Positions 25,230-44,823 of a stretch of 64,000 bases of DNA are shown one piece after another; position 1 is the stretch's first letter; every line of letters starts with the position of its first letter. The position numbers were made by a program, and so were the translations under genes. A model generated the notes under the pieces. It was not told the origin of the DNA, searched no databases, and saw only the letters and a program-made list of their open reading frames with translations. The DNA is taken from contig NC_135564.1 in NCBI RefSeq assembly GCF_964340395.1, positions 16,870,957 to 16,934,956 of the forward strand, in the 5' to 3' direction. The DNA comes from Glandiceps talaboti (Eukaryota; Hemichordata; Enteropneusta; Spengelidae).

Positions 25230-27020
25230 CTCATAAATTCTTACATAAATTCACATTTTAGCAGTTGAAGCACTATGCATATTACAATATAATGTCCGTC
25301 GAATTAATTTCCCCATTTTCTATATTCAACTTATTTAAAATCTTAACTACTTCACTTGCACTTGCAACGATTTATGTTAATATTTCAAAAGAGATATCTC
25401 ATATATTGAAATGTTGAAACCCTACAGCACATTTCTTCCTTTTGAACATACGTGTGTATCCCTTACCCCAACACTGGAATAGCGATTTCAAAGTTGCAAC
25501 AACAAAAAATTACATCCGACCTTTTTTACTGTTCGTCTGACTTCGTACTGTTATGAAACGCTCACTCTTTTTTCAAGTTACGTTTAAACAAAACAGGGGA
25601 ACTGTGATAAAAACCATTATAGTGGTCGACAAATATATGGAGCACGTCGTACATGGAATTCACAACTTGATGAAAATGTTATGCCGAATATAGTGTTCGA
25701 TTGTGTCATTGTTTACACTATTACGTACGTCAGAATGTAGTTGTCGAATACGAGTAATATCACGTGACTGTCTTCGCTGTTCTGGTCAGTGCACCTGTTG
25801 CAAAATTTCAAATGAATGCATTCTTTGAACGCATTTCTGGGTTCCAAGCCACTGGTTGAACTCAAGTGAAGTCGCCCTTTGCCAAATGTTCATTCTTGTG
25901 GTATGATAACAAAATCGTAGTGTGAGGGTTCCTTCTAGGATTTTATTTCGTTCGGCGAGAGGACAAAAAAGTAGTAAACTGGTTGTAGCGGCACTGTGTA
26001 ATATTTCATGGAATTGTATTCTTCCATTGCTCGATACCCTTGATAGTGATTACGCCTCTTGTTGCAACTGAACTGTTTTAGTTTTCTGCCTTCCGTCTTT
26101 TCCTTGTTAACTTTATGGTAAAAGTATTGATTAATTAAACTCAAACTGAAAACAAGGTTTTTGAGTGCCCAAATTTCCCGAAAAAATATTGTGTGTTTCC
26201 AATGACATGGCCTCAGAAAATAGAATAGGTAGGTAAGGAATTTTTTTAATTTTACTTTTTATTTTTTTAATTGTGTTTATTTTTGAAAGACAAAAACAAA
26301 TGTCGATCAGAATATATATTCTGCGATTTTTTAATGACATATATACAGACATCACTGGGAAAGAAAACAGACACACATAGCATGACGGTCAAGGAGACAA
26401 ATAATTTCTTAAGTTTTTGTTTTAAATGTATTAGGGTCGGAGGGTTAAACTCGACGGTCGGGTCACAAGTTAACGGAAACGCACAATATTCTTCATTCCG
26501 ACATTCGGCCTAATTGAAAAACACTTGCTTCTGGCACAACTTTTAGAGATTTGAGTACCTTTGATTTTCATCGAATTTGTGACTTTGAAATCCAGTTTTG
26601 CCAGTACATTTTGTCTTAGACAAGTGTGTTCTCCTTTCCGCTTTATTTTTGCTTTTATCTGAGATTGTTTCGCGCCTCTGCGCTCTGACGATTCTTGGAA
26701 TCGGGCACAAATTTGATCCTGAGTGGGCATTGCAAATATTTCAGAATACAATATTTTCTTGGGAATTGATGGTTAACCTGAAAAGAGAAATTTGTTGGTT
26801 TGTCTGCTATACATTATATGTGTTCACTTTAATGAAAAATGTATACAATATGGTATAGTTTAAACGTGGGAATTTATTTTGGATCATGGAAGAAAGGTAA
26901 AGAAACGAAAACAATGAAAATAAATTCAAAATGAAAACTTAGTATGGCATAGTAGACGACTAGTCCAAGCTCCTACGCATCGATATCCCAATATCTCGCT
27001 GCCTTCAGTGCCTTCAGAAT
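24920..27020 (-). repeat. Decayed duplicate of the orphan gene's 5' region
   Basis: Direct repeat of 30330-32505. At the place of the orphan gene's start codon (30943-30945) this copy reads ACG near 25535, and the donor GTAAGT has become GTAATT, so it cannot act as first exon. It also carries a (CT)n expansion at 25134-25226 absent from the other copy, and about 240 extra bp near 26710-26950. A minus-strand frame with EEYNSMKYYTV near 26000 is shared with the other copy (31299-31547). Whether that frame is translated is unknown. Confidence 0.75.
25134..25226. repeat. (CT)n microsatellite
   Basis: Pure CT run within the decayed 5' duplicate. The other copy has CTATCTATATTA at the same point near 30540. 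Confidence 0.97.
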
Positions 27021-27479
27021 TCCCCCCCCAAAAAAGAAAGACGGGCACAGTACCGACATTGCCTGCACCGAGGTCAACATCCCCATTCTATCACATTATC
27101 TCCGATATCTTACATGTATCTCACTGTTCCCCTTCTCTCCTGTGGCACCTACTCATCTCCTCACACCATAACTAACAACTGATTCACTACATAATTGTAA
27201 GCAGTGATTTTTACAATTACGGCGGCAATGGTGGATATGACAGTGGTGGTGTAGCAGCGATGTGATGCCAAATCACAAAATAATACAAAGCTAGCAAGAT
27301 AATACAATTAGTCAAAGTGAAATGTGACTCTCCCCTAATTCCATTTTCTAAAATATGGTCCTTCCCTGATAACGGATTTGTCAAATCTGACCCTCCACCC
27401 AATTCTCCCCGCCCCCTTGTAATTCTAGTTCTGGAGGCTCCACAACAAGTACGTGTAAGTGTAAAATTTTGATTCTGGG

Positions 27480-27690
27480 TTCTGTGTTATTGATATCTTC
27501 TCATTAGATTGGAAGAACAGTTCCATATTATATTTTTAAGTTGATGTCAGTTTTCGCATCCACTATTTCTTGCGATTTTATTATTTTTTGTCTCAAATAG
27601 GTAAACACACATTTTCATTTAGGGTCGGCAGTGAAACACTGAGTGGGGTCGGGTAATCAGAACCAAACATTTTTTAGGTCTTTGGGAATT
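27480..27690 (-). mobile_element. Partial copy of the MITE-like element of 4147-4543
   Basis: On the minus strand it reads CCTAAAAAATGTTTGGTTCTGATTACCCGACC..., then CACTGCCGAC, AATAATAAAATCGCA and AATAGTGGATGCGAAAACTG in the same order as 4147-4340. The other terminus is not recognisable. Confidence 0.65.
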
Positions 27691-27998
27691 AGCGAATAGT
27701 AAAGAAGACTACACGTCTAGGGAATTTTTTGTGAAAACGTAATCAACCGCCCCTCTGCACCCCCCCCCCCCCCTCCCCGGCACTCACATCGATATTCATG
27801 TCAAATAGTTAATAGATTAGGGAACTTAAAGTAAAAATCACTTGTGTGTTTCAGGATTACAAGTAATGCTGCTAGGTCAAGATTTTCTGCTCCTGATAGG
27901 ATTCCTTAGTTTTATCGATGTGAACACCATAGGCAGTGTCAGAATGTGTAACTACAGGCGATGAAAATAATTACTCAAATCTTAAGAACAATGATTAC

Positions 27999-28004
27999 TT
28001 TATT
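27999..28004 (-). terminator. Candidate polyadenylation signal of the orphan gene
   Basis: TTTATT on plus, AATAAA on minus, about 250 bp past the stop codon. It is the nearest canonical signal I found on that strand. Confidence 0.35.
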
Positions 28005-28251
28005 TTTTAGAAAATGAATAAATAGGTTTGATTATATAAACCACTTGTTCTGGTTCAAATTTAAATATACAAATCTATCACTGCTTTAACTTAACATAAT
28101 TAAATATCATAAAATATATACAATTGTTTGTAAAATTACATTCTGAACATACCAAATAAAATCCAAAGTTTGGTCACTACAGTGACTTGAACAAATATCA
28201 ATAAATACATTAAAGTTCAGGTTGATACGTCATTACTACATTACTTTTGTT

Positions 28252-29843
28252 TTACTTCTTCTCTCTACAGCCAAAACAAAACAGTCTTCTTAATACGGAA
28301 CAAAAAGTCTTTTTATCTGTAGATGCGACTTTCTCTTTATTCTTTTCCTTTTTTCTTTTTCCACTCCTGGCTGTTATATTGTCTTTTTCAATTGGTGTAT
28401 CACTCATTTTATTTTGGTTGGCTGTTTTCTTTTCTCTAATCTTGTTTTTTGTAATCAATATGTGTTCATTCACCTTTCCATTGAAACATAAATATCTATT
28501 CTTCCTCTTCTGATTTGGTTGAAAACCTTCTTCCCTCAAAGCCCGTATACACTGTGTGAGTTTCCAATATTTCTCGCCTTGGTCGAATATATTGACATTG
28601 TCTCTCCTTTTCCTAACGGCATTGTGAACAGATTTAGATGTTCTTGTGTCATCGGCAACATGTAATGAACAGGAATTCAGAGACTTGTCGATGTCAACTA
28701 GACAAGCTCCGACCATGGCGGTCTTTGCTTTTACAATACTGTCTTCGACTGGTATACTGAGTTGATTGAATCCTGACACATTGGTGAAAGTGGTGGTCAT
28801 CTCAATTGGTTCAACAAACACATCCGGTCTGACATAAATGTCATCTTTTTTATCCTCCATCACTGGTGATTTAAGATCACTTGATTCGGGTAGATGACTG
28901 ACTTGGCCTTTTGCAACAGAAAGGAAACAAAGGAGCTTTTATATTATAACAGCATGTGCTAGCTACTAACACACTTTACATGAAGATCACTTATCAAGGT
29001 AAAAAGGGTTGTTCATTTGAAGAATGAAACTACAAAGATTATTCACTGCATGACAGCCATTCTGAACATATTAAAAGAGTTAGGCTTTGTGGCAGTTGAT
29101 AATATAATCAGGGTATTAATCAAACTATGTACAGTTATTGTACTAGTGTGATCTTTTCTGGGGTTTGTGTTAAGTGGAGAAACTTGTATTGGTGCAAAGT
29201 TTACTACAAATCATGATGCCATTCTGAACAGAAATTTTTGGAATGTGGACCCTAGCAATGTTTCAATTCATTCATTCAAACCGAAGCACTTGCACACGTA
29301 CAAACGTTACTCTCAACTACTTTATTCCAAATCTTACTCACCTAGAGCAGCATCAAGAACCTCCTCATCAATACTTGTTAAGTTTTCTGTTTGTTTATCA
29401 CATTGAGCGACGCAACTAGCATCACCCTCAGCCAGTTTCTCTGTGATTTGGACACAATCTTCCTCAATTCTAATAGAAGGGGAATCAAGTAACTAACAGT
29501 TTTAGGTATTTACAATGACATAACCAGATTTATTCCACCAAAAACCCTTGCAAGGAATTCCAAAATGCAGTTACATGTTAGAAGCGTAAACCGCGCCGTC
29601 CGAACAGCGCCCCTAGTGGCCAAATGTTTCAATATTTTGTCTTTCTGATTACTCAATGCGTATTAGAATTTCTTATGTTAAAGGCACCTGACTAAAAGAT
29701 AAAATTTTGTAGGATAAATAATCTATCATATTCTGTCTTAAATCATTTATAAATGATATTCACCTCCTAGACTTATCACCAGGCATCTCAGAGGTATCTG
29801 AGTCTTCCTCGCCATCTGAATATAGCACTACTCTAGCTGCGAT

Positions 29844-29879
<36 letters not shown>

Positions 29880-30945
29880 ATAAAAAAAACATAAACGTTC
29901 GATAATTTATCGGAAAATGGGAAATTTAGCCAAGTGAGTTTGAGATATTTCAAAATTATGAGAATTCTGAGTTTGATTGAATGTACCGTAAAACCTCAAC
30001 AACAAATTCTTGCGCTAGATTTTAATTCACACAAGCATATTGAAGTGAATATCACAGCGGGTTATCACGTGACTGAATAGTACGAATTTTGTTATTTTGC
30101 TATTATTTTGCATTGTACTATTAGTAACAAGATGACGAATGGTAAATTTTAAGTTTTGTTCTGAACTTAAATCGATAGACACGAATGATCAAACATAGTA
30201 GATCTTAGACTACAAAATATTGACACTATAACATTTCTCATTTGGTGACTTAAAAATTTAAAAAAAAGCGACAGTGTTTGGGCTATTCATCAAAACTAAA
30301 CTTTGGGGGACAAAATTATTACACTTCTCTTGGTAGATGTACAATAAAATAGATCAATCGATATACTGATAAGTACTAATCGTTTCTTATGATCTTACTT
30401 CACTTGATCAATACAGTTTCGTGATATCTTTACGAGTGTAGGTCTACTCAATTTCAAATGAAGTCGAAATATTTTGTTGAATAAGAAACACAGTGTTCTA
30501 AAAGTTTAAAAATATCGTATCATATCTATGTGAGGGCGCTATCTATATTATTTTATTGTTTTTACAATTTCAAAGGTAAAGATAGGATTCTTACATACAT
30601 TCACATTTTAGAAGTCAAAGTACTTTGCATATTACAATGTTGTTGTCTACATAATTACTATCTCATTTTCTATATTAATTGTCATGTTTACGACTGCTTT
30701 CCAGTTCACTTTCAGGCGAATGCGACTTATTTAAAATCTTAACCAATTCACTTGCACTTGCAACGACTTATGTTTAATTTTTCAAAACAGATATATCATA
30801 TTTTCAAACTGTGAAAACCCTACAGCGCAATTCTTCCTTTGAAACGAGTATTTGTACGATTGCATCCCTTACCCCAACCCAATAGCGTATTCATAGTTGA
30901 AAAAAAAAACTTACCGTTGACCTTTTTCTGTTGGTCAGACTTCAT
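28252..30945 (-). CDS. Orphan four-exon gene, 295-residue protein
   Basis: Exons on the minus strand: 30945-30915 (ATG, MKSDQQKKVN, donor AACG|GTAAGT), 29836-29764 (after a 28-bp T tract, donor GGAG|GTGAAT), 29469-29342 (acceptor CTATTAG, donor CTAG|GTGAGT) and 28907-28252 (acceptor GTTGCAAAAG). Lengths 31, 73, 128 and 656 sum to 888 with all phases matching, which strongly supports the model. Residues 10-100 are acidic (SDGEEDSDTSE). The middle is mixed and contains GEKYWKLTQCIRALREEGF. The last third is lysine-rich, and the C-terminus FCSVLRRLFCFGCREKK has four cysteines that could be lipidated or bind metal. I recognise no family. Its 5' region is duplicated at 24920-27020. Confidence 0.7.
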
Positions 30946-32505
30946 ACCGTTATGAAAGGGCTCACTCGTTTTTTAAGTTACGTTAAACAAAGCTGGGAAA
31001 CTGTGACACAAACCGTTGTATTGGTCGACAAATATTGAGCACGTCAAACATGCGACTCACAACTTGAAAGTGTGGTGCGGACTGGTGTTCGATTGTGTCA
31101 TTGTTTACATGGTCACGTCAGAATGTAGTTGTCGAATACGCGTAATATCACGTGACTGTCTTCGATTTTCTGGTCACGTGTACCCGTTGCAAAATTTCAA
31201 ACGAATTCATTCTTTGAACGCATTTACAGGTTTCCACGCCACCGGTTGAATTGAAGTAAAGCCACCTTTGCCAAATGTTCATTTTTGTGGTATGATTATC
31301 AGCTAACAAAATCGTAGTGTGACAGTTCGTTGTAGGATTTTATTTCGTTCGGCGAGAGGACAAGACAGTAGTAAACTGGTTGTAGCTGTACTGTGTAATA
31401 TTTCACGGAATTGTATTCTTCCACTGCCGGCTCGATACATCCTTTGATAACAGTGATCGCGCCTAGCCCCTCTTGTAGCAACGCAGCTGTTTTACTTTTC
31501 TTTCTGTCTTGTTTTCTTGTTAACTCTATGGTAAGAGTATTGATCAATTAAACCCATATTGAAAAAAAGAAGATTTCTGAGCGCCCAAATTTCGTGAAAA
31601 AAAATTGTGTATCCGATAACATTTCCTCAGAAAATAGGGTAGCTAGGTAAGGATTTTATTTTATTTTATTTTTCTTTATCCTTTTAATTGTTTTTATTTT
31701 TGAAAAATATTTCTTCGAACCCCCCCCCCCAAAAAAAACACCCCAAAATGTCGATCAGAATACCTGTTCTGTGATAGTTTGATGAAATGTGTACAGACAG
31801 CACTGGGGAAAGAAAACAGACGTACATGAAGGTCAAGAAGATAGAGTTTCTTGTCTTTCTGTTTTAGAGTTTAAAAAAGTTCATGGTTAGAGGCTTAAAC
31901 TAGGGTCGATCGGGTTATCAGAAATCACAGATTAAGACAAGTAAGAAATTTAGCGCATGCGCACAATAAATTTTTATTTGACCTAATTCAAAATCACCAA
32001 CATTACTCGAAGAGTCCAATTTACCCGTCACCTTTACCCAACCTTTACCCTACCTGTGACCCACCTAACCACCATCTCTTCCCAGGAGTAGTACGAGATG
32101 CAGTACCACTTTTGACTGTCTACAGCCCCCCCCCCCCCCAGGGGAGAAATCACCGTGGGTAAATTATTGTAGTTAATTTACACATCGATCAAGATTTACC
32201 CCGGTAGAAAGACATGGTCAAATATGACTTTTGGTATAGTGCAAGAACAAGCTCTTTTATGGCAAAATTTGTCTGAGGTACTTTGATTTTTTATGGAATT
32301 TACGGCTTTTGAAATCCAGTTTTTCCATTACATTTTGTTAGGGATTAAGCGTGGTTTCCTTTCCGCCATATTTGTCAGTCTGCTTTGGATCTGAGATTGT
32401 TTCGCGCCTCTGCGCGTGCGTGCTGTGGATTGTCTGAGTCGGGCACAAAACTAGAAACTAGTCTATGCTCCTACGTATCAATATCGTTGCCTTTAGTGGC
32501 GCCAT
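30330..32505 (-). repeat. Active-side copy of the duplicated 5' region
   Basis: Contains the first coding exon of the orphan gene (30945-30915) and about 1.5 kb upstream of it. It is repeated directly at 24920-27020. The upstream part includes a minus-strand frame at 31547-31299 with EEYNSVKYYTV and VLSPNEIKS that is recognisable in both copies but has no stop-free link to the orphan gene. Confidence 0.75.
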
Positions 32506-32509
32506 GTTT

Positions 32510-33578
32510 GCCTTACCACATAATTTATATTACATGTTCCGCGCACTTTCTTGAAGTGGATAATAAAAAAAAGTTGGAAGTGAAACTCAAAATCATTTGA
32601 AGAGTACAATGCATGAGACTCAATGAAAAAATTCCCCTAGGCAGTTATACACACATATATATATTACACTTATACAGTGAATCTTTGATTTACAAATTTT
32701 AAACACAATTTAGTGTAAAATTTACAGTGTTTAATGGGAAAGCCACGCCAGGAAATAAAGGCATTTCCATGGACTTTTTGCTACGGAGTGTCATGACATG
32801 GTGATCACCTACATTCATGCGTTTTCAGAGAAACATCAAGTTGAAGTTGTTTTTGCTGTGGGCCAGATTGCCTCATGGGAGTCAGCTGAAATATTTATGC
32901 AATAGTTGAACAATGAATATTCATGACCCCTAAGAATCTATTGCCCTCATTGAAAGGTTCATGAATATTAAGTATAGAACTACATATATATGGATTTTAA
33001 ACGTTTGTTCTTTCGCAGTTGGCTGGGAACCACTCAAAAAGTTATTCAAGCCAGCATAACTTGATCAGTTGGCATCGATATTCCTTCTTAGTTGTATGTC
33101 CATCCAATTAATGCTGTCACAAGTGGTTCTACTGATTAGATAGTCAAAGGTTTGTACAAGAAAGCATTTATAGTCGGCTAAAATAAATAATTCGATGCAA
33201 TCTTTGTAGAACCAAATACACACTTCATGCAGTCGGTATATATTTGTATCTGAGTCACTATAAATGAATGGACAATGAATTGAAGTGAAACATGACATCC
33301 TGGTTATTATGTTTTTTGTGTGTTTTGTTTTTTATGACACACAGAAAATACAGAAAGTATTGAATTGATATCCCGAGTCAAGGACTGAAACTAATAGATC
33401 ACGTCTGGATGTTATTGTTCATTTACTCCATACTTCATTCTCCTGTCAGTAAATCGCTGTCATAGTTTCTTTTTATCTTACATCCGGGTACATTATTCGA
33501 CTGGGGATAGGGACTTCAAAAGACACTGACTAGCTACTATTCCGATTCTACATAATATTCTGTAAGTATGCACGAAAT
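32510..33578. other. Upstream region between the orphan gene and the receptor gene
   Basis: The two genes are divergent and share this interval of about 1 kb (plus the duplicated region). It holds AT-rich sequence with two ATGAATATTCATG-like palindromic stretches near 32910-32960. No gene and no confident TATA box seen. Confidence 0.5.
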
Positions 33579-39875
<6,297 letters not shown>

Positions 39876-40255
39876 CATTTTCGTCTAAAAAAGTGCAGAG
39901 AGGATATAGAAACGTGATACATCGTATATCATAAACGAAGTTCTTAAAGTTATTGTATGTAATCATTATTCTGAGAAAATGACTATTTGGTTTTCTATCC
40001 GTGTAAAGTCCTAAACAATAAGGTTAAAACGTAAGGAAAGTGACATTTCCAAAACACCTGCACAATTGCTAGAATGGACGATGTTACACCTTTTTCGTCA
40101 TTTTCTTTTTCACCATCGAGTTGGGGAGTCTTTACATTAACACAAATTACATAATTCCCATGGAAACATGACACTTAGCACATTCCCGAAATCAGAGTAC
40201 AAAAGCGAAAAGTGCGATCAGTGCTGAAAAACTGTTGGAAAGTGAAAAAAGAAAG

Positions 40256-40261
40256 AATAAA
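40256..40261 (+). terminator. Candidate polyadenylation signal of the receptor gene
   Basis: AATAAA about 380 bp after the receptor stop codon and before the inner edge of the right arm. Confidence 0.45.
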
Positions 40262-41589
40262 AGCTGAACATTTCACCTGACAACTTTATGGTCCCCACCC
40301 CCTCCAAAAAAGGAGTATTTCCGATAAATCCATAGTTTAAGCCGCTGACCCTAAACATATTTTTACTTTTCAAAAGATAAAATTATGACAATTTACTTCA
40401 ATTTCTCTGTAGATTTTCTTGCCAAAGTATCTTTTGCTTTTTAAAAATCACCTTCCAGAGAGAAACGATGTACTATATGCAATATGTGGGGAATTTGACA
40501 ACAAAGAGTGCGTCCCTCGCTATGAATGAATCATTGGTAATGACGTCAGCATAATGATCCCGTCACAATAGGATCCAGGTCTAGACTAGCTGTGTATCTC
40601 TTCCTTCTTATCGCCACATCACATATATTGTATACGCAGGTAAATATAGAACAACAACAGTGATCACTGGGCAAAAAATTGAATAGACATGAATCTACGC
40701 AAATTTACTGTATCTGCAGATCTCACATATGCGCTTCGTATATTTGACATTAAATCTACCGAAATATACAGTTCAGTAGACTAAGCTTTTGTTCCATCTT
40801 CCAGTCTTGTTTTGCTGCACACTGTATATTTTACGTATTCGTTACGTATACGTAAGTGCTGCCATTGTCGTATGCCTCTCCATGTGGAGTTGTTCTCTTT
40901 TCACTGTTAATCTAGCTACTAGGCCTTCGGTGTTTCTTCCTATACGATTCGCTTGTCGTATCTTATAAGAGGAAATCCTGAAGGTCTCGCAGGTAGACTT
41001 TGTTATTGTATTATCACGAACAAATAAAAAACTCTTCATTGGTATACGTATATACGGCCGTGCGGGGAAGTGTACCAATCGGTACTACTCGCAATGTCGT
41101 GGACGACTTGACTATTAACACCTAAAAATCAAATCACAGATAGTCTGTGATCAAAATGTAAATACTGTGATGGCGTTGAACTTGGTTAAACTCAATTTGC
41201 GCAACAAAATTTAGTACTCAAAACATCCGTTTATACTTGATATTTTATTGTTCTCTGATGTGCCAATTTGGTTTCCGATATAATTCACACAAAACATCGT
41301 TTTCGTTTCATTCTCAGTGTTTTGATATTACCGAAGTGTTCAAAGTGAAAAAATAAAAGATTTCGCCGCCAGCGCGTATACCATCTACTTATCAGGACAT
41401 GTCACTGAACTTTTCAAATGAAAACATCCACCCGCCAAGCCAAAACATTGACGCGCGAAATAGAATAGTTTAACGCGCGAAACAGAAAAGTTGAAGTCAG
41501 CATATGAAAAAGATAAAACCACGACCACTGTCTGAAGCTAAAATGTCATGATCAATCTACTACTAAAGTAACTGTCATCGCCTAAGGCA

Positions 41590-42360
41590 GGTTGAGGTTC
41601 TAAACATTGCGGCGATACGTAGGGGTTACCAGGCTACAACGCCAACAAGTGAAAAACAATTTGAAACATGGCTTGAAAACATCGATTCGGAACTTCTGAA
41701 CTACGTCGATGCCCTAAAAAGGCTGGTTACACGTTTTTGCTAGCTATTGCAAGATTAACGTCTGCAGACATCCAAGACTTTCTACCTGAAATACCCCCAG
41801 GTCATAAACGCGATTGCTTCTACACGAGTCATCCAAGTTGTGTACCCCTATAAAGCAGGGTGCAATCAAGTCATCAAGTGAGTCTGACAATGGAGCAGTA
41901 AGTAACTCGAAGGTGAAATCTTCTTATAATGTTGAACAACTGCATGTTGGAACGAATCCCCACTTTGTCAATCAACCCACCACGACCGACACAGCAATAA
42001 ATGTTTACGCCAAGGGGAAGCGGTCACGTTCGCCAACGAACGAAGATGCTACTGGTATGTCACATACAGGTAAACAACAACGCAGTGATTTCGGAGGTTC
42101 ATCGCAAAAATCCGTCAAGTCAGAGAGTGATACGTACATGACCCCAGTTGAGAAAATGAAATTTGACATGGATATGGAAATTGGAAATATTTCCGAAAAT
42201 TTGCAAAGACTGGAAATAGACCTATGTTGTATGTAGGAATCCTTTCGGCCGACTACAACAACCACGAAACACGGCCCTTTGTGCAATAATTGTCACCAAA
42301 AATTAGGCCATAATGTGTTGAACTGCAAATTTCCCAAGTGTGAAAGTGCGTCATTCTGCA
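41590..42360 (+). pseudogene. Transposon ORF with SAM-like and zinc-knuckle-like segments, frameshifted
   Basis: A conceptual reading starts near RRGYQATTPTSEKQFETW. It continues LENIDSELLNYVDAL, shifts frame at an A-run near 41718 to AGYTFLLAIARLTSADI, then ends in EIPPGHKRD, which resembles the helical order of a SAM domain. After a second shift near 41816 it stays open to 42236 (Ser/Lys-rich, KGKRSRSPTNED). After a stop comes CNNCHQKLGHNVLNC near 42285, a near-canonical zinc knuckle with one extra residue. At least three lesions, so not functional. The SAM call is by pattern only. Confidence 0.5.
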
Positions 42361-42699
42361 AAGACATCGGTTGAAGTGAACACAGAAAAGAAAAAAGAAA
42401 GATGATAAATCTTCCGAACACAAAAAAAAACACGAGAAAATTAAAGAAAAGAAGCTGCAATTGGAGCAATTTTGCAAATCTATTACAGCAAGTCGTAGCA
42501 CCTACACTTCTAAAAATAGAGGCAAATTAATCAACAGCAATACGGACAAATATCTGTCAGTTGTAAGCACAGTTAGTTGGCTGGCTGGAAGTCAATACCG
42601 ATGCACGAAAACTGGAGACTGTTCAGGGTGGTAATACGCCTATCAAATCTTACGGAGATCAGCACTTGTAGTGGAGAGATAAACTGCATACAAGACGAT

Positions 42700-44550
42700 G
42701 TATGTGGTATGAACTGTAACATTGACTTTATTTATCAAAGCCATGAAACCTAACGGCTTCACCCCAAGGCGAGAGCCAGAAGTCGACCTCCCCACCCCAA
42801 TGCCAGAAGTCGAGTGCTTAAATTTTACAAATCACTAATACAGGTAAACTTGGAATGTCTATTGTCTAAACATGACTATATGTAAATTACGTGAATGACG
42901 CATAGGTCCGTGAATTTGAAACAAAAGGACGCCTTGAGGACAGCTGTTATAGTATTTATTAAATACTAAAACATGTCGAGTCCTGACATTCTTCCGTCTT
43001 ATCTAAAATGTGATGCCCTCATCGCTAAAGTCTCTTATTCTCAGGAAAAATGATAGCAATACCTATTGAAACGAGATGGCGTAAATTTATAAAAACACGT
43101 CTAAATTATTGTCCTGACGCCCTTGTCAGCTATTGCAATAAGATTCTCTCCAACTATGTGTTTGGCGACATGTAAAAACAGTGTCATGTCTGAACCAAAA
43201 CACGGTAATTACAAATACATGACATTGTTATTTCTCCTCCAAGGCTTGTCCCAAGCCGTAAAAAAATAAAAATTGAAATACAACATTCTCCTCTCTTTTA
43301 TGAGAATTAAAACTAAAACATAGATACAATTCTGGCATTTGCAAAACATTTGATATCGTAGCACATAATGTACTCATAGACCGCTAAAAATAGAATTTTC
43401 AAACACAATAGTATAAAATAGCTAGACGTTGATTACAAGACATTTGTATATCGATAAGACTATATAGCTCGTCAACAAAACTTTAGTAAAAGATTGCTCT
43501 GTAAACTGAGATAGATGAAGAGTAAATGATGAATACAGACGTTACTTAGCTGTATTGATAGTAAGAAAATCATAGAAATTAGATAAAAGATACATTTCAA
43601 CAAGTCCCCCTTCCAACAGTTATGCTTGGCGTGTGATGGATTTGTATAAACTTTACATAATTATTTACATTATAATGAGGTTTGACAAATCAATATTTGC
43701 ATTAATGGGTGTCTTAATTAACCCTACTACCAGGATGCCATTATGGCTTTTTGTCGAACTATAGCACGTTTTCAAACTTGAATCAGAAGTGTTTGTTTTT
43801 GATGTTCATATGTTAACGTTCATTCTTATGAAAGAATTTCAAACTATGTTCAGTTCACATTATGATAATCATGGGTTACACAACATCATTAAAATATTGC
43901 AGTCTACAATTTTATGAAGTTTTGAATTACAGTAAGTTTACATGAATAGACCTCATAATGGCATAAGATGTTGCATGTGAAATGCCAGTTTGGTGAAATT
44001 TAATGCATCGAGGTTTTGAACATATTCAATGTTTATATTTAGTATGGTGATAATAAGGTCAAAGGTCGATCCAAGTGCTACCTCTAGTGATCACTCATTC
44101 TGATCCCTCGCGTACATGAAGCAGAATGCCATTCATCAAAATAAAATAACAACCACTTTCAAATTTGAGAGACAATTTTGTTTATTGATAAGTGTTTCAT
44201 GATCCAATATTTTTGTAACCGTTCCAGTACAGTAATATTCATTGGATAGTATTTCTACAACAACTGTGATGTACATTATAATGTTCAACAGCTAACAGCT
44301 TGAAATTGTCATATTATTTTATGGACGGTGATGTTTTCTATTATCACAGTTATGACCGGATGGTACCAAGTTTGTAGTGGATCTACCTTGTACTGAAATG
44401 TAACACCACACGTCGAATTGTTTTGTTTTTCAGAAGCTGGAATAAAGTTTATTACTTCATAAAAATTCAATCCATCTTTTTAGATTGCCATCGATAGGTG
44501 TATTTCTACAACCGTAGTGTGTACGTGTGTGCATGGAGGTATAATACTGG
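42700..44550. other. Interior of the TIR element without recognised coding sequence
   Basis: AT-rich, no frame of note, no homologous block elsewhere in the window. Confidence 0.5.
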
Positions 44551-44553
44551 TTT

Positions 44554-44823
44554 ATGGGTCATTGGTCTGACATTCTCGCTAGTACCTTTAGAAAAGTTGA
44601 TGAACTGGACTGTATCAGTGTCGTGATTGATGACTTTATTCCGATTCCACAAATAAAGAACGATAATGTTTACATTGTAGATGATGATAGATTACTAATA
44701 CTGGTTTCAAAGTTAGTCTCCAAGTTAACTCCAGTTGTGGAAGAGTACAGTAAATTACTTGCAGATATTAGGATCCTATCACAGTTGGGTACTGACAAGC
44801 AGTCAATGGGTTTGCCTGAATGA
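44554..44823 (+). CDS. Small hypothetical ORF inside the TIR element, 89 residues
   Basis: Starts MGHWSDILASTFRKVDELDC. Balanced composition with heptad-like leucines (LLILVSKLVSKL), ordinary codon use and no repeats. It could be a terminal exon of a transposon gene or chance. No family recognised and no splice partners found. Confidence 0.25.
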   Translation: MGHWSDILASTFRKVDELDCISVVIDDFIPIPQIKNDNVYIVDDDRLLILVSKLVSKLTPVVEEYSKLLADIRILSQLGTDKQSMGLPE

